The position numbers and the translations under genes were made by a program. This document shows, one piece after another, positions 1-6,331 of a stretch of 9,220 bases of DNA. Below the pieces are notes generated by a model. The model did no database searches and was not told the DNA's origin. It saw only the letters and a list, made by a program, of their open reading frames with translations. How positions within the stretch are numbered: position 1 is the first letter of the stretch; each line of letters starts with the position of its first letter. This DNA is from JAVBPP01 sp031549535 (GTDB taxonomy: Bacteria; Bacillota; Clostridia; Oscillospirales; Acutalibacteraceae). The stretch is taken from assembly GCA_031549535.1 (NCBI GenBank), contig JAVBPP010000055.1:1-9220 (forward strand). The letters are read 5' to 3'.

Positions 1-510
1 GGAAAACACATGCTTTCCATTAATTTTCAAGAATACATCCCGAGGCTGTAGCCCCGTCTGCTGGCTGGACACCGGTCCGTTTTCATCATAAAAGGAATGC
101 ACCTGCGGCAGGCCAATTAAATCCGATTGCAGCAGCATGACAACGACCAGTACGAGGCCGAGCACCAGGTTTAAAACAGCGCCGGCCGCGAGGATAATCA
201 TGCGCTGCCCAACTGTCTTTTTATTGAAGGAGCGCGCATCCTCGCTCTCCTCGTCCTCGCCCTCCATCATGACATATCCGCCGATGGGGAACAGGCGTAT
301 GGAATACTCCGTCTCCTTCTTCCCAAACTTATACAGCACCGGCCCCATGCCAATAGCAAACTTATGAACCTTGACATGAAAGAGCTTGGCAAACACAAAA
401 TGGCCCACCTCATGAATCATGATAATCAGGCCAAAAAATAAAATGGCAATTCCGATGGGCCAGGCCTTCCCCCAAAAGCTTGACAGGGAGGCGGCAATAC
501 TCAATAGCAT
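1..510 (-). CDS. rseP: Site-2 intramembrane zinc metalloprotease RseP-like (N-terminal part, cut by window edge)
   Basis: The first 170 residues of an M50-family regulated intramembrane protease are visible; the gene continues past position 1. Family members cut membrane-anchored substrates such as anti-sigma factors inside the lipid bilayer. Residues 17-32 form a hydrophobic segment leading into the zinc motif HEVGH (33-37). It is followed by the family pattern FAIGMGP (51-57) and RLFPIGGYV (72-80), an acidic stretch (EGEDEESED, 83-91), and a second membrane segment (about 104-127) containing GAVLN. From about residue 130 the sequence looks like the start of the usual PDZ domain (GLQPRDVFLKINGK). 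The second metal-ligand region lies outside the window. The ATG at 510 is preceded by AGAAAGG with a 7-nt spacer (518-524). It is the last visible gene of the pyrH operon, 152 nt from dxr; that gap contains a hairpin. Family identity is certain; the physiological substrate is unknown. Confidence 0.95.
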   Translation of the reverse strand, partial: MLLSIAASLSSFWGKAWPIGIAILFFGLIIMIHEVGHFVFAKLFHVKVHKFAIGMGPVLYKFGKKETEYSIRLFPIGGYVMMEGEDEESEDARSFNKKTVGQRMIILAAGAVLNLVLGLVLVVVMLLQSDLIGLPQVHSFYDENGPVSSQQTGLQPRDVFLKINGKHVFS

Positions 511-536
511 GGCAAAACCTTTCTATTCACCTTTTA

Positions 537-605
537 GAATACTTGCAAAATTTGGTAACGAGCGCTTCCTGTATGCGCTCTTGCCGAATTTTGCAGGAAG
601 TATTC
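537..605 (-). other. Long imperfect hairpin in the dxr-rseP intercistronic gap
   Basis: Read on the minus (operon mRNA) strand, GAATACTT at the 5' end pairs perfectly with AAGTATTC at the 3' end. After a 3-nt bulge, GCAAAATT pairs with AATTTTGC. One mismatch and two GC pairs follow, then a small internal loop, then GAGCGC pairs with GCGCTC around a 9-nt loop. In total about 24 base pairs lie in 69 nt. No T-run follows on either strand, so it does not look like an intrinsic terminator. It ends 12 nt before the rseP Shine-Dalgarno. A second pairing, CTTCCTG (594-600) with CAGGAAG (565-571), is incompatible with the main stem. An RNA-processing or stability element, or a degenerate small palindromic repeat, are both possible; the role is unknown. 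Confidence 0.75.
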
Positions 606-619
606 GTAATGGTGATTGG

Positions 620-639
620 TGTTACTTCAGCACGTAACA
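620..639 (-). other. Small hairpin just downstream of dxr
   Basis: On the minus strand TGTTAC, an 8-nt loop and GTAACA form a 6-bp perfect stem. It lies between the dxr stop codon (663-665) and the larger hairpin at 537-605. There is no T-run after it, so termination is not supported. A stem this short can occur by chance. Confidence 0.35.
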
Positions 640-662
640 GTGTTTGGTGCAGGAGTAATATT

Positions 663-1817
663 TCATGAGAATGACACAACCGCGTCCCGCGCCCAGCGGT
701 CACAGTCAAACACCTCGGCTAGGGTATGCGCAGTTTTTGGCTCCATGCGCTGGAGCACCTGAGCAATGCGCTCCCCAATTTCCAAAAAGCGCAAGCCTCC
801 GGCGCGGAAGAGGGCGTTTGCCTGTTCGTTTGCGGCATTGAGGGCGGCTGGATAAAGTCCGCCTTTCTGGAGCGCCGTGCGGCTGAGCGCAATGGCAGGA
901 AAGGCTTCGTCATCAACCTTATGGAATTCCAGAGCGGCATATTCCTCCAAGCGCAGTTCCGGCGCGGCAGACGCAATACGCGCGGGATAGGTTAGGGCGT
1001 ATTGAATGGGAATGCGCATATCCGGAACCCCTAATTGGGCAATCACACTGTTGTCGCAAAACTCCACCAGGGAATGCACTACACTCTGCCTGTGCACCAA
1101 AACCGCAATAGAATCGCAGGGAACCTCAAATAAAAACGCCGCTTCTATCAATTCCAGCCCTTTGTTGAACATGGTTGCGCTGTCCACCGTGATTTTTGCG
1201 CCCATACTCCAGTTTGGGTGGCGCAGCGCCTGCTCTAACGTAACCTGAGCCAACTCCTCCCGTGTTTTTCCAAAAAACGGGCCGCCGGAGGCTGTGAGAA
1301 TCAGGCGTTTTATTTCTGATTTATCCCGGCAACCGCCGAGGGATTGAAAAATTGCGGAATGCTCGCTGTCAACGGGCAAAATCGGTAGTTTTTTCTCCTG
1401 CGCCGCCTGCATCACCAGCGCACCGCCCGCAACAAGGGTCTCTTTATTGGCAAGGGCGATTTCACTGCCCGCTTCTATCGCGGCCAGGGTTGGGCGTAGC
1501 CCCGCGATACCCACAATGCTGTTCAGTACCATATCCGCCCCACAGGCGGCACAGGCACAGATACCCTCTGCACCGGAATACACGTTCGTCCCCGTATCCT
1601 TCACGCGTACACGCAAATCTGCCGCCGCGGCTTCATCCTCCAACGCGGCAAAGCGTGGGCGAAACGCACGAATCTGCTCTTCCAGCAAAGATACATTGCT
1701 GCCCGCTGTTAATGCGCGCACTTCCCAGCCCAACAGCTGCGCAACCTCCAGCGCCTGGGTACCGATGGAACCGGTGGATCCCAATATCCCCAGTGTCTTT
1801 CCCTTCATTGTTCCCAT
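663..1817 (-). CDS. dxr: 1-deoxy-D-xylulose 5-phosphate reductoisomerase (DXR / IspC)
   Basis: This cytoplasmic enzyme makes 2-C-methyl-D-erythritol 4-phosphate from DXP with NADPH, the committed step of the MEP isoprenoid pathway. The 384 residues match the usual family length. The N-terminal nucleotide-binding motif GSTGSIG is at 13-19 and LANKE at 122-126. The metal and substrate site DSEH is at 150-153 (D150, E152), followed by LTASGGP (174-180), HPNWSMG (200-206) and MFNKGLELIEA (216-226), which carries the conserved N, K and E. HRQSVVHSLVEF (242-253) and the C-terminal NAANE helix (327-331) complete the family pattern. The ATG at 1817 is chosen because AAGGAAG (1825-1831) sits 7 nt upstream and overlaps the cdsA stop, implying translational coupling. 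A second in-frame ATG at 1808 has no comparable site. The product supplies precursors for uppS in the same operon. Confidence 0.97.
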   Translation of the reverse strand: MGTMKGKTLGILGSTGSIGTQALEVAQLLGWEVRALTAGSNVSLLEEQIRAFRPRFAALEDEAAAADLRVRVKDTGTNVYSGAEGICACAACGADMVLNSIVGIAGLRPTLAAIEAGSEIALANKETLVAGGALVMQAAQEKKLPILPVDSEHSAIFQSLGGCRDKSEIKRLILTASGGPFFGKTREELAQVTLEQALRHPNWSMGAKITVDSATMFNKGLELIEAAFLFEVPCDSIAVLVHRQSVVHSLVEFCDNSVIAQLGVPDMRIPIQYALTYPARIASAAPELRLEEYAALEFHKVDDEAFPAIALSRTALQKGGLYPAALNAANEQANALFRAGGLRFLEIGERIAQVLQRMEPKTAHTLAEVFDCDRWARDAVVSFS

Positions 1818-1829
1818 TTTTTAACTTCC

Positions 1830-2690
1830 TTATGCGGCAAAGCCCTGCATCCAAACCGTCAGCATCATCCACAGCACCGGCATGACGAAGGAAAAGCTGT
1901 CGAAACGATCCATAATGCCGCCGTGGCCTGGGATGAGGTTGCCGAAATCCTTTTGGTTGAAGTTTCGTTTGATGACAGAGGCGGAAAGGTCGCCCGTCAT
2001 ACTTAAGACGGAGAGCACCAGAGACGCCGCAATCACCATCCAGAGCTTCACGGAATGGATGTAAAAATAGTTCGCGTCACAAATTAAAAAGATAATGGTA
2101 TTGATGATAACATTGAACACGACTGCGCCCACCGCGCCCTCCACGCTCTTTTTGGGGCTGATACGCGGAGCAAGCTTATGTTTGCCGAATTTGCTACCGA
2201 CAAAAAAGGCCGCCGTGTCAGAAATCCAGGCGCTTGTCATGGCAATCAATACAAAAAATAAACTGTGTGCGGGCTGAAAATAGCTCGGGTAATCCAAATG
2301 AATGTGACGCACCAGCAGAACGCTGGAGAGGGCGAATGGAATAAACAGAGATGCATATAAAGCAATTGCCACATGCTCAAAACGCGTCTTCTCATAGCCC
2401 ACCAGCATGCACAACAGCATGGCAATACAATAGCCTACCAGAAAAACCGAGAGAGAAACGCCGGAACGCGCAAGCAAATCATAGCTTAAAATCAACGGCA
2501 TTGCAGCAGAGCACAAAAGCGAAAGACCAATAATCAGTTTGTTTTTTACCTTTGCGGTATGTAGAATTTCATAGCTTGCAATCGCTACAACCGGAATCAG
2601 TAACAGCATTGGCACAACAGATTGCAGAATCACAAGCAGTCCAATTCCCAACATCGCCGCAAGCAGGCCTGTTATCACGCGGATTTTCAT
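1830..2690 (-). CDS. cdsA: Phosphatidate cytidylyltransferase (CDP-diglyceride synthase)
   Basis: This integral membrane enzyme makes CDP-diacylglycerol from phosphatidic acid and CTP, the branch point of phospholipid synthesis. The 286 residues are mostly hydrophobic with about seven or eight membrane segments. The diagnostic C-terminal signature is complete: SVIKR (238-242), then KD (247-248), and PGHGGIMDRFD (254-264). Conserved AWISDTAAFFVG (154-165) and SPKKSVEG (178-185) precede it. The ATG at 2690 has a purine-rich GGGGA upstream at a rather long spacing. A weaker site is plausible because the gene follows uppS by 39 nt. The dxr start lies 12 nt beyond its stop. No residue of the signature appears altered. 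Confidence 0.97.
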   Translation of the reverse strand: MKIRVITGLLAAMLGIGLLVILQSVVPMLLLIPVVAIASYEILHTAKVKNKLIIGLSLLCSAAMPLILSYDLLARSGVSLSVFLVGYCIAMLLCMLVGYEKTRFEHVAIALYASLFIPFALSSVLLVRHIHLDYPSYFQPAHSLFFVLIAMTSAWISDTAAFFVGSKFGKHKLAPRISPKKSVEGAVGAVVFNVIINTIIFLICDANYFYIHSVKLWMVIAASLVLSVLSMTGDLSASVIKRNFNQKDFGNLIPGHGGIMDRFDSFSFVMPVLWMMLTVWMQGFAA

Positions 2691-2729
2691 CTTTTTCTAT
2701 TCCCCAGTCCACAATTCTATTAAGTTTTT

Positions 2730-3455
2730 TTAAACGCCGCCAAAGCGGCGGCTGCGGTTTGCATAGTCGGCCAAGGCTTTGTTAAAGTCTTCGACCGTAA
2801 AATCCGGCCACAGGATATCGGAATACCAAAACTCCGTATAAGCGCTCTGCCAAAGTAGGAAGTTGGAAATGCGCATCTCCCCGCTCGGGCGAATCATCAA
2901 ATCCGGGTCTGGCTGGCCTGCTGTATAGAGGTTTGCCGCCACATCCTCCTGCGTCAAATCCTCCGGGCGTTTTTCACCGCTTACACACAGTTGCGCGACT
3001 CTTTGCACTGCCGTAAGTATTTCGTCACGCGCTCCATAATTCACTGCGATATTCACTGTTGTGCGGTGAGCGTCCCTTGTTTTTTTCTCCGCACGGTCAA
3101 TCAACTCCAGAATATCCTCCGGCAGGCCTTCGCGCTTACCGATAAAGCGGGCACGGATACCCTTTTGTTCATTTTCCTTTTCACGTTCCTCGGACTCATG
3201 CAGAAAGTCTCGGAAAATGTTCATCAGCGCATCCACCTCTTGCTGTGGACGCATCCAGTTTTCTGTGGAAAAGGCATAGAAGGTTAACACCTCTATGCCC
3301 AATTCAGTTGCATAGTCGCTGATGCGGCGAAAGGCCTTGGCGCCCTCTTTATGCCCTGCCGAACGCGGCAAGCCGCGCTTTGTTGCCCAGCGCCCGTTCC
3401 CGTCCATCACTATGGCCACATGGCGGGGCAGCTTTGCCCCATTCAATTCGGTCAT
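2730..3455 (-). CDS. uppS: Undecaprenyl diphosphate synthase (cis-prenyltransferase)
   Basis: The enzyme condenses isopentenyl diphosphate onto farnesyl diphosphate to build the C55 lipid carrier used for peptidoglycan and other wall polymers. It acts at the inner face of the membrane. The 241-residue product carries the substrate-binding HVAIVMDGNGRWA (12-24) with catalytic-site Asp18. It also has FSTENW (62-67), the central NIAVNYGARDEI (135-146), and the C-terminal RPSGEMRISNFLLWQSAYTE (189-208) with the conserved Arg and Ser residues, followed by WPDF (216-219). All key residues are present and the length is typical. The ATG at 3455 is preceded by GGAGAGG (3462-3468) with a 6-nt spacer. 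It lies 32 nt after frr. A GC-rich 6-bp hairpin at 2735-2750 falls within the last codons (RRFGG) and is explained by coding. Confidence 0.97.
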   Translation of the reverse strand: MTELNGAKLPRHVAIVMDGNGRWATKRGLPRSAGHKEGAKAFRRISDYATELGIEVLTFYAFSTENWMRPQQEVDALMNIFRDFLHESEEREKENEQKGIRARFIGKREGLPEDILELIDRAEKKTRDAHRTTVNIAVNYGARDEILTAVQRVAQLCVSGEKRPEDLTQEDVAANLYTAGQPDPDLMIRPSGEMRISNFLLWQSAYTEFWYSDILWPDFTVEDFNKALADYANRSRRFGGV

Positions 3456-3487
3456 GACAATCCTCTCCCCTATTTCTATGCGTTCGG

Positions 3488-4042
3488 TTAGATTTCCATG
3501 ACTTCCTTTTCTTTTGCCTCGGCAAGCTTATCGATATCCTTAACGTATTGATCGGTGATATCCTGCAGTTCTTTTTCGCCGTCCTTCAAATCGTCCTCTG
3601 TGATTTCGGAAGCCTTCTGCATTTTCTTCAGCTTTTCAATGCTGTCACGGCGGATGGAGCGCACTGCGATTTTAGAATCCTCCGCCATTTTTTTTATGGA
3701 GCGCACAATATCCTTACGTTTCTCTTCTGTCAGCGGCGGAAACACCAAACGAATAATGCGCCCATCGTTCTGGGGGTTGATACCAAGGTCGGAGCTTTGA
3801 ATTGCCTTTTCAATCGGGTGAAGGGTGGAAACATCCCAAGGCTGAATGCTTAAAATGCGCGCTTCCGCTACGGAGATAGCCGCCATCTGGTTGATTGGCG
3901 TGGGTGTTCCGTAATAATCCACCAGAATCTTATCCAAAACGGCCGCAGTAGCTCTGCCGGCGCGGATGGCGGCAAACTCAGCTTCCATCACATGAATGGT
4001 CTTACCCATTTTTTCTTTTGCTGTTGCAAATACCTGATCCAT
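3488..4042 (-). CDS. frr: Ribosome recycling factor (RRF)
   Basis: RRF works with EF-G to split post-termination ribosomes from mRNA. The 184-residue product has the usual length. Its two-domain layout is a three-helix bundle from the N-terminal helix (EFAAIRAGRA, 22-31) and the two long C-terminal helices (about 106-184), around a small beta domain (about 32-104). Conserved features include YYGTPTPINQMA (43-54), QPWD (67-70), NDGRIIRLVFPPLTEEKRK (92-110) and VRSIRRD (127-133) with the key Arg residues of the hinge-proximal helix. I choose the ATG at 4042, with AGGGA 7 nt upstream. A TTG two codons earlier (4048) is also possible, with AAAGG about 7 nt before it, giving 186 residues. It lies 27 nt after pyrH, the near-universal neighbour. 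Confidence 0.97.
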   Translation of the reverse strand: MDQVFATAKEKMGKTIHVMEAEFAAIRAGRATAAVLDKILVDYYGTPTPINQMAAISVAEARILSIQPWDVSTLHPIEKAIQSSDLGINPQNDGRIIRLVFPPLTEEKRKDIVRSIKKMAEDSKIAVRSIRRDSIEKLKKMQKASEITEDDLKDGEKELQDITDQYVKDIDKLAEAKEKEVMEI

Positions 4043-4069
4043 ACTCAAATCCCTGCCTTTCTGTTACAA

Positions 4070-4780
4070 CTAATTTTCTTGAACAAGAGTCCCAATATTT
4101 TCGCCCAGCACCGCTTTGACAATATTCGTTGGGTCGGTGAGGTTAAACACCAAAATCGGAATATTGTTTTCCCGGCACATAGAGGCCGCCGTGCTATCCA
4201 TCACCTTGAGCTGGTTGGCGAGCACCTCGCTGTAAGATAGAGTATCGTATTTTACGGCATCCGGATACTGTTTGGGGTCCTTATCATAGACGCCGTCCAC
4301 ATTGGTCGCCTTAAAAATAATGTCTGCATCAATTTCCGCCGCACGCAGCGAGGCGGCTGTATCGGTTGTAAAATAGGGGTTGCCGGTTCCGCAGCCAAAA
4401 ATGACGACGCGCCCTTTTTCCAGATGATGAATCGCACGCCCCCGGATATACGGCTCCGCTATTTGTGACATATTGATTGCGGTTTGCACGCGTACCGGAA
4501 CATTCAACTGCTCCAACGCGTCGGTAATCGCCAGTGAATTCATCACCGTTGCAAGCATCCCGATATGGTCAGCACGGGTTCTGTCCATCTCCCCGCTGCT
4601 GCGCCCACGCCAAAAGTTTCCTCCGCCGACAACCAGACCGATGCCGACCCCCATTTCTGCGCAGGTCTTCACAGCGGAACAGATATTGACCACTGTTGCA
4701 AAATCAATGCCGCCGTTTTTATCCCCGGCGAGCGCTTCTCCACTGAGTTTTAACAGGATGCGTTTGTAAACCGGTTGCAT
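4070..4780 (-). CDS. pyrH: UMP kinase (uridylate kinase)
   Basis: This cytoplasmic amino-acid-kinase-fold enzyme phosphorylates UMP to UDP with ATP, feeding all pyrimidine nucleotide synthesis. From the ATG at 4780 the product is 236 residues, a typical length. Motifs in order are LLKLSGEAL (9-17), GLVVGGGNFWRG (48-59), the UMP-site MDRTRADHIGMLATVMNSLA (65-84), VVIFGCGTGNPYFTTDTAA (125-143) and KATNVDGVYDKDP (157-169). MDSTAASMC (194-202) follows. An in-frame TTG at 4786 exists, but AGGAGG (4789-4794) is 8 nt from the ATG and only 2 nt from the TTG, so the ATG is the real start. It is the first gene of its operon, with a strong promoter just upstream. Many Firmicutes have rpsB-tsf before pyrH; here the upstream neighbour is an unrelated terminated unit. 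Confidence 0.97.
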   Translation of the reverse strand: MQPVYKRILLKLSGEALAGDKNGGIDFATVVNICSAVKTCAEMGVGIGLVVGGGNFWRGRSSGEMDRTRADHIGMLATVMNSLAITDALEQLNVPVRVQTAINMSQIAEPYIRGRAIHHLEKGRVVIFGCGTGNPYFTTDTAASLRAAEIDADIIFKATNVDGVYDKDPKQYPDAVKYDTLSYSEVLANQLKVMDSTAASMCRENNIPILVFNLTDPTNIVKAVLGENIGTLVQEN

Positions 4781-4788
4781 AGGCAAGC

Positions 4789-4794
4789 CCTCCT
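4789..4794 (-). promoter_or_regulatory. pyrH Shine-Dalgarno that fixes the start codon
   Basis: AGGAGG on the minus strand, with an 8-nt spacer to the ATG at 4780. The upstream TTG alternative at 4786 would leave only 2 nt, so this site decides the start. Confidence 0.85.
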
Positions 4795-4810
4795 AATGTT
4801 ACTGCATCAG

Positions 4811-4839
4811 ATTATACTATATCTTGATGTTTCTGTAAA
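4811..4839 (-). promoter_or_regulatory. Promoter of the pyrH-frr-uppS-cdsA-dxr-rseP operon
   Basis: On the minus strand the -35 box is TTTACA (4834-4839, one mismatch to consensus), then a 17-nt spacer, then a perfect -10 box TATAAT (4811-4816). The predicted start of transcription is near 4804, giving a leader of only about 25 nt before the pyrH ATG. This is the pattern for the housekeeping sigma-A factor. No operator or riboswitch fits in so short a leader. Confidence 0.85.
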
Positions 4840-4870
4840 GTAAATTCTGGCAACAACACTATTCTTTGCC

Positions 4871-4914
4871 CAAACAGAAAACCGCCGCCAAAACGCGAAC
4901 GCTTCAGCGGCGGT
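4871..4914 (-). terminator. Intrinsic terminator of the FIVAR-protein gene
   Basis: On the minus strand ACCGCCGC pairs with GCGGCGGT (4881-4888 with 4907-4914), an 8-bp GC-rich stem. The 18-nt interior can add a short GCG/CGC stem. TTTCTGTTT follows directly. It lies about 50 nt beyond the stop codon of the upstream gene and just before the pyrH promoter, so it separates the two leftward units. On the plus strand the stem is followed by GTTTTC, so weak action in the other direction is possible. Confidence 0.85.
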
Positions 4915-4966
4915 GTTTTCGATGACTACATTATATCAATTGGTATTACTTTTGGGGTGAATACAA

Positions 4967-6217
4967 TCAACCGTACAGAATGCCGAACAGAGTGGACATG
5001 ATGTTATAGACCAACTGATAGATAATCTTTTGGAAGCTGAAAGCGGAATCAATGCGCTCATAATAGCGGCGCAGGTTGCGCTGTGCGCTTGCCGGATAGT
5101 CGCTCCAATCCGGGAACGCATTCAAGCCCTGGATGGCGCTGTCCAGCTTTGCTTTGGCGTCATCAATTTTAGCTTGATTGTTGGCCGCATCTATCGCCTC
5201 CAAGGCGATTTCCGCTTTATCCAACGCATCTTCAAACACTCTCTTTGTTGCAAGCGTATAATCGCCGTCCAGCTTTAATCTGCCTTCCAAAACACTGGCA
5301 AGCAGCGCTGCTTTATTTACAACAACAAAGTTGCCGCTTTTCGCAGGAATGACACGGTCTGTATCCGTTGCACCAAGCGTTGCGGTATAGCTGCCCGGGG
5401 CTGCAAAACTGAAGGAATAGACAAAGCCCTGTGCGGAAACACTCACGCCTTCCGGCAGAGTCCACTGCAACGCGGCTCCGTTCAAAGCCTCCTCCTGCGC
5501 ACTGAGCGCGGTGGTCAAATCCAAAACATAGGGGTTCGTTGTGCTCAAATCAATATACTTGTTTCCAATTGCCGGAAGAGTTGGAATTGCTGTCCAGGCA
5601 ACCAAACTGTCCAAAGCTGACGTCAAGTCAAAAAGCGCAGCATCAATAGCTGCCTGATTATTGTCTGCCGCAACGCTGAGCAGTGCATCATTTGCCGCGC
5701 TCAACGCCGTCTGCAGGTCTGCCCAGCTGGCTGCAGTGTAATCCGCCACCTTTTTGGTTCCTGCGATAGTGATTTCTGCGTCCAGTGCGCTCTTGTCAAC
5801 CGCTACCAAATCCGCGATTTCCAGTGTGCCGATATCCGCATCGTCATATTGCACAGTGATTGTGTAGCTGGCTGCACCGCAGGAAAGAAGTTGCAGCGAA
5901 AAGGCTTCGCCGTCGCCTGCTACTTTCTCCAAAACAGCAGCATCGCTGTTCGTGTGAACATAAACCAGTTCCGGCAGCATTGCATCCCAGTCATCCGGGT
6001 ACTCCCCACTGATTGCGTCCAGCATGTCCGCAGGGTTAAAGCTACCTAAGTCAATAGCCCCACCCTCTGCAAAGCTGTAGCCGCCCAAATCATTGTAACC
6101 CTTCAAGTCGATTGCCGGCACTGCAGAAGCCTGCAGCACACCTGCCAGCGCGGTTGTGAGCATGGCTGCGCAAAGCAGAATGCCCAGCATTTTTTTTGCG
6201 AGTGTCTGTTGTTTCAT
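4967..6217 (-). CDS. Secreted FIVAR-repeat protein with hydrophobic C-terminal tail, function unknown
   Basis: I do not recognise a named family for the whole 416-residue protein. Residues 1-32 form a clear Sec signal peptide: Lys2, Lys8 and Lys9, a hydrophobic core at 10-27, and ASA at 30-32 as likely cleavage site. Residues 140-205 and 300-365 align without gaps at an offset of 160 with 27 of 66 identities by hand. Each is an alanine-rich helical segment ending in NNQAxID, the style of FIVAR repeats known from Gram-positive surface proteins. Beta-rich, Ig-like segments precede each one (about 75-139 and 220-299; the second contains LQWTLPEGVSVSA). A basic stretch (RNLRRYYER, 380-388) leads into a hydrophobic, partly amphipathic tail (395-416). 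No LPxTG motif, SLH domain, lipobox or catalytic motif is seen. The ATG at 6217 has GGAGAGG 9 nt upstream. It is monocistronic with its own promoter and terminator. A cell-surface structural or binding role is inference. Confidence 0.85.
   Translation of the reverse strand: MKQQTLAKKMLGILLCAAMLTTALAGVLQASAVPAIDLKGYNDLGGYSFAEGGAIDLGSFNPADMLDAISGEYPDDWDAMLPELVYVHTNSDAAVLEKVAGDGEAFSLQLLSCGAASYTITVQYDDADIGTLEIADLVAVDKSALDAEITIAGTKKVADYTAASWADLQTALSAANDALLSVAADNNQAAIDAALFDLTSALDSLVAWTAIPTLPAIGNKYIDLSTTNPYVLDLTTALSAQEEALNGAALQWTLPEGVSVSAQGFVYSFSFAAPGSYTATLGATDTDRVIPAKSGNFVVVNKAALLASVLEGRLKLDGDYTLATKRVFEDALDKAEIALEAIDAANNQAKIDDAKAKLDSAIQGLNAFPDWSDYPASAQRNLRRYYERIDSAFSFQKIIYQLVYNIMSTLFGILYG
5123..5320 (-). 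repeat. Second copy of the internal FIVAR-like repeat (residues 300-365)
   Basis: Encodes VNKAAL...NNQAKID...L, which aligns gap-free at the protein level with the copy at 5603-5800. The two copies have diverged in sequence, so this is an old duplication and not a recent tandem one. Confidence 0.7.
5603..5800 (-). repeat. First copy of the internal FIVAR-like repeat (residues 140-205)
   Basis: Encodes VDKSAL...NNQAAID...L, matching the copy at residues 300-365 at an offset of exactly 160 residues. Homology appears to extend upstream into the beta-rich part: SYT at 117-119 matches SYT at 276-278, with a one-residue gap. Confidence 0.7.
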
Positions 6218-6274
6218 GGTTATTTTCCTCTCCTTTTTTAATTTATATCATCTGAAACATCAGAAATTACAAGC

Positions 6275-6299
6275 TTTGTATCCTGTGTTACAATACAAA
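6275..6299 (-). other. Predicted hairpin at the 5' end of the FIVAR-gene mRNA
   Basis: TTTGTAT (minus-strand 6299-6293) pairs with ATACAAA (6281-6275), a 7-bp stem with an 11-nt loop. The promoter places the transcript start near 6296, so the stem would lie at or next to the mRNA 5' end. Stems in that position can slow decay in Firmicutes; here that is inference. A further 5-bp stem, TCTGA with TCAGA, is at 6251-6264. The stem is AT-rich and weak. Confidence 0.4.
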
Positions 6300-6302
6300 A
6301 GT

Positions 6303-6331
6303 ATTTTATCATACTTAAAATTCACTGTCAA
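6303..6331 (-). promoter_or_regulatory. Promoter of the FIVAR-protein gene
   Basis: On the minus strand a perfect -35 box TTGACA (6326-6331) is followed by a 17-nt spacer and the -10 box TAAAAT (6303-6308). A TG dinucleotide one base before the -10 makes it an extended -10. Transcription would start near 6296, leaving a leader of about 80 nt. It is a strong sigma-A type promoter. Confidence 0.85.

Noticed and set aside
527..709. A 60-codon open frame on the minus strand covering the dxr end and the hairpin
   Set aside because: It starts inside dxr in another frame, has no convincing ribosome binding site or known motif, and its open length is short enough for chance.
1352..1885. A 177-codon open frame on the plus strand, antisense to dxr
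   Set aside because: It lies opposite a fully supported dxr, is rich in Pro, Ser, Ala and Arg as expected from an antisense GC-biased frame, and has no recognisable domain.
2735..2750. GC-rich hairpin CGCCGC-CAAA-GCGGCG at the end of uppS, considered as a terminator
   Set aside because: There is no T-run after it on the operon strand (AAAAAAA instead), and it is encoded by the conserved RRFGG end of UppS.
6295..6330. CodY-like site near the divergent promoters
   Set aside because: AAAATTCACTG resembles only half of the AATTTTC-GAAAATT consensus, and no second half is present.
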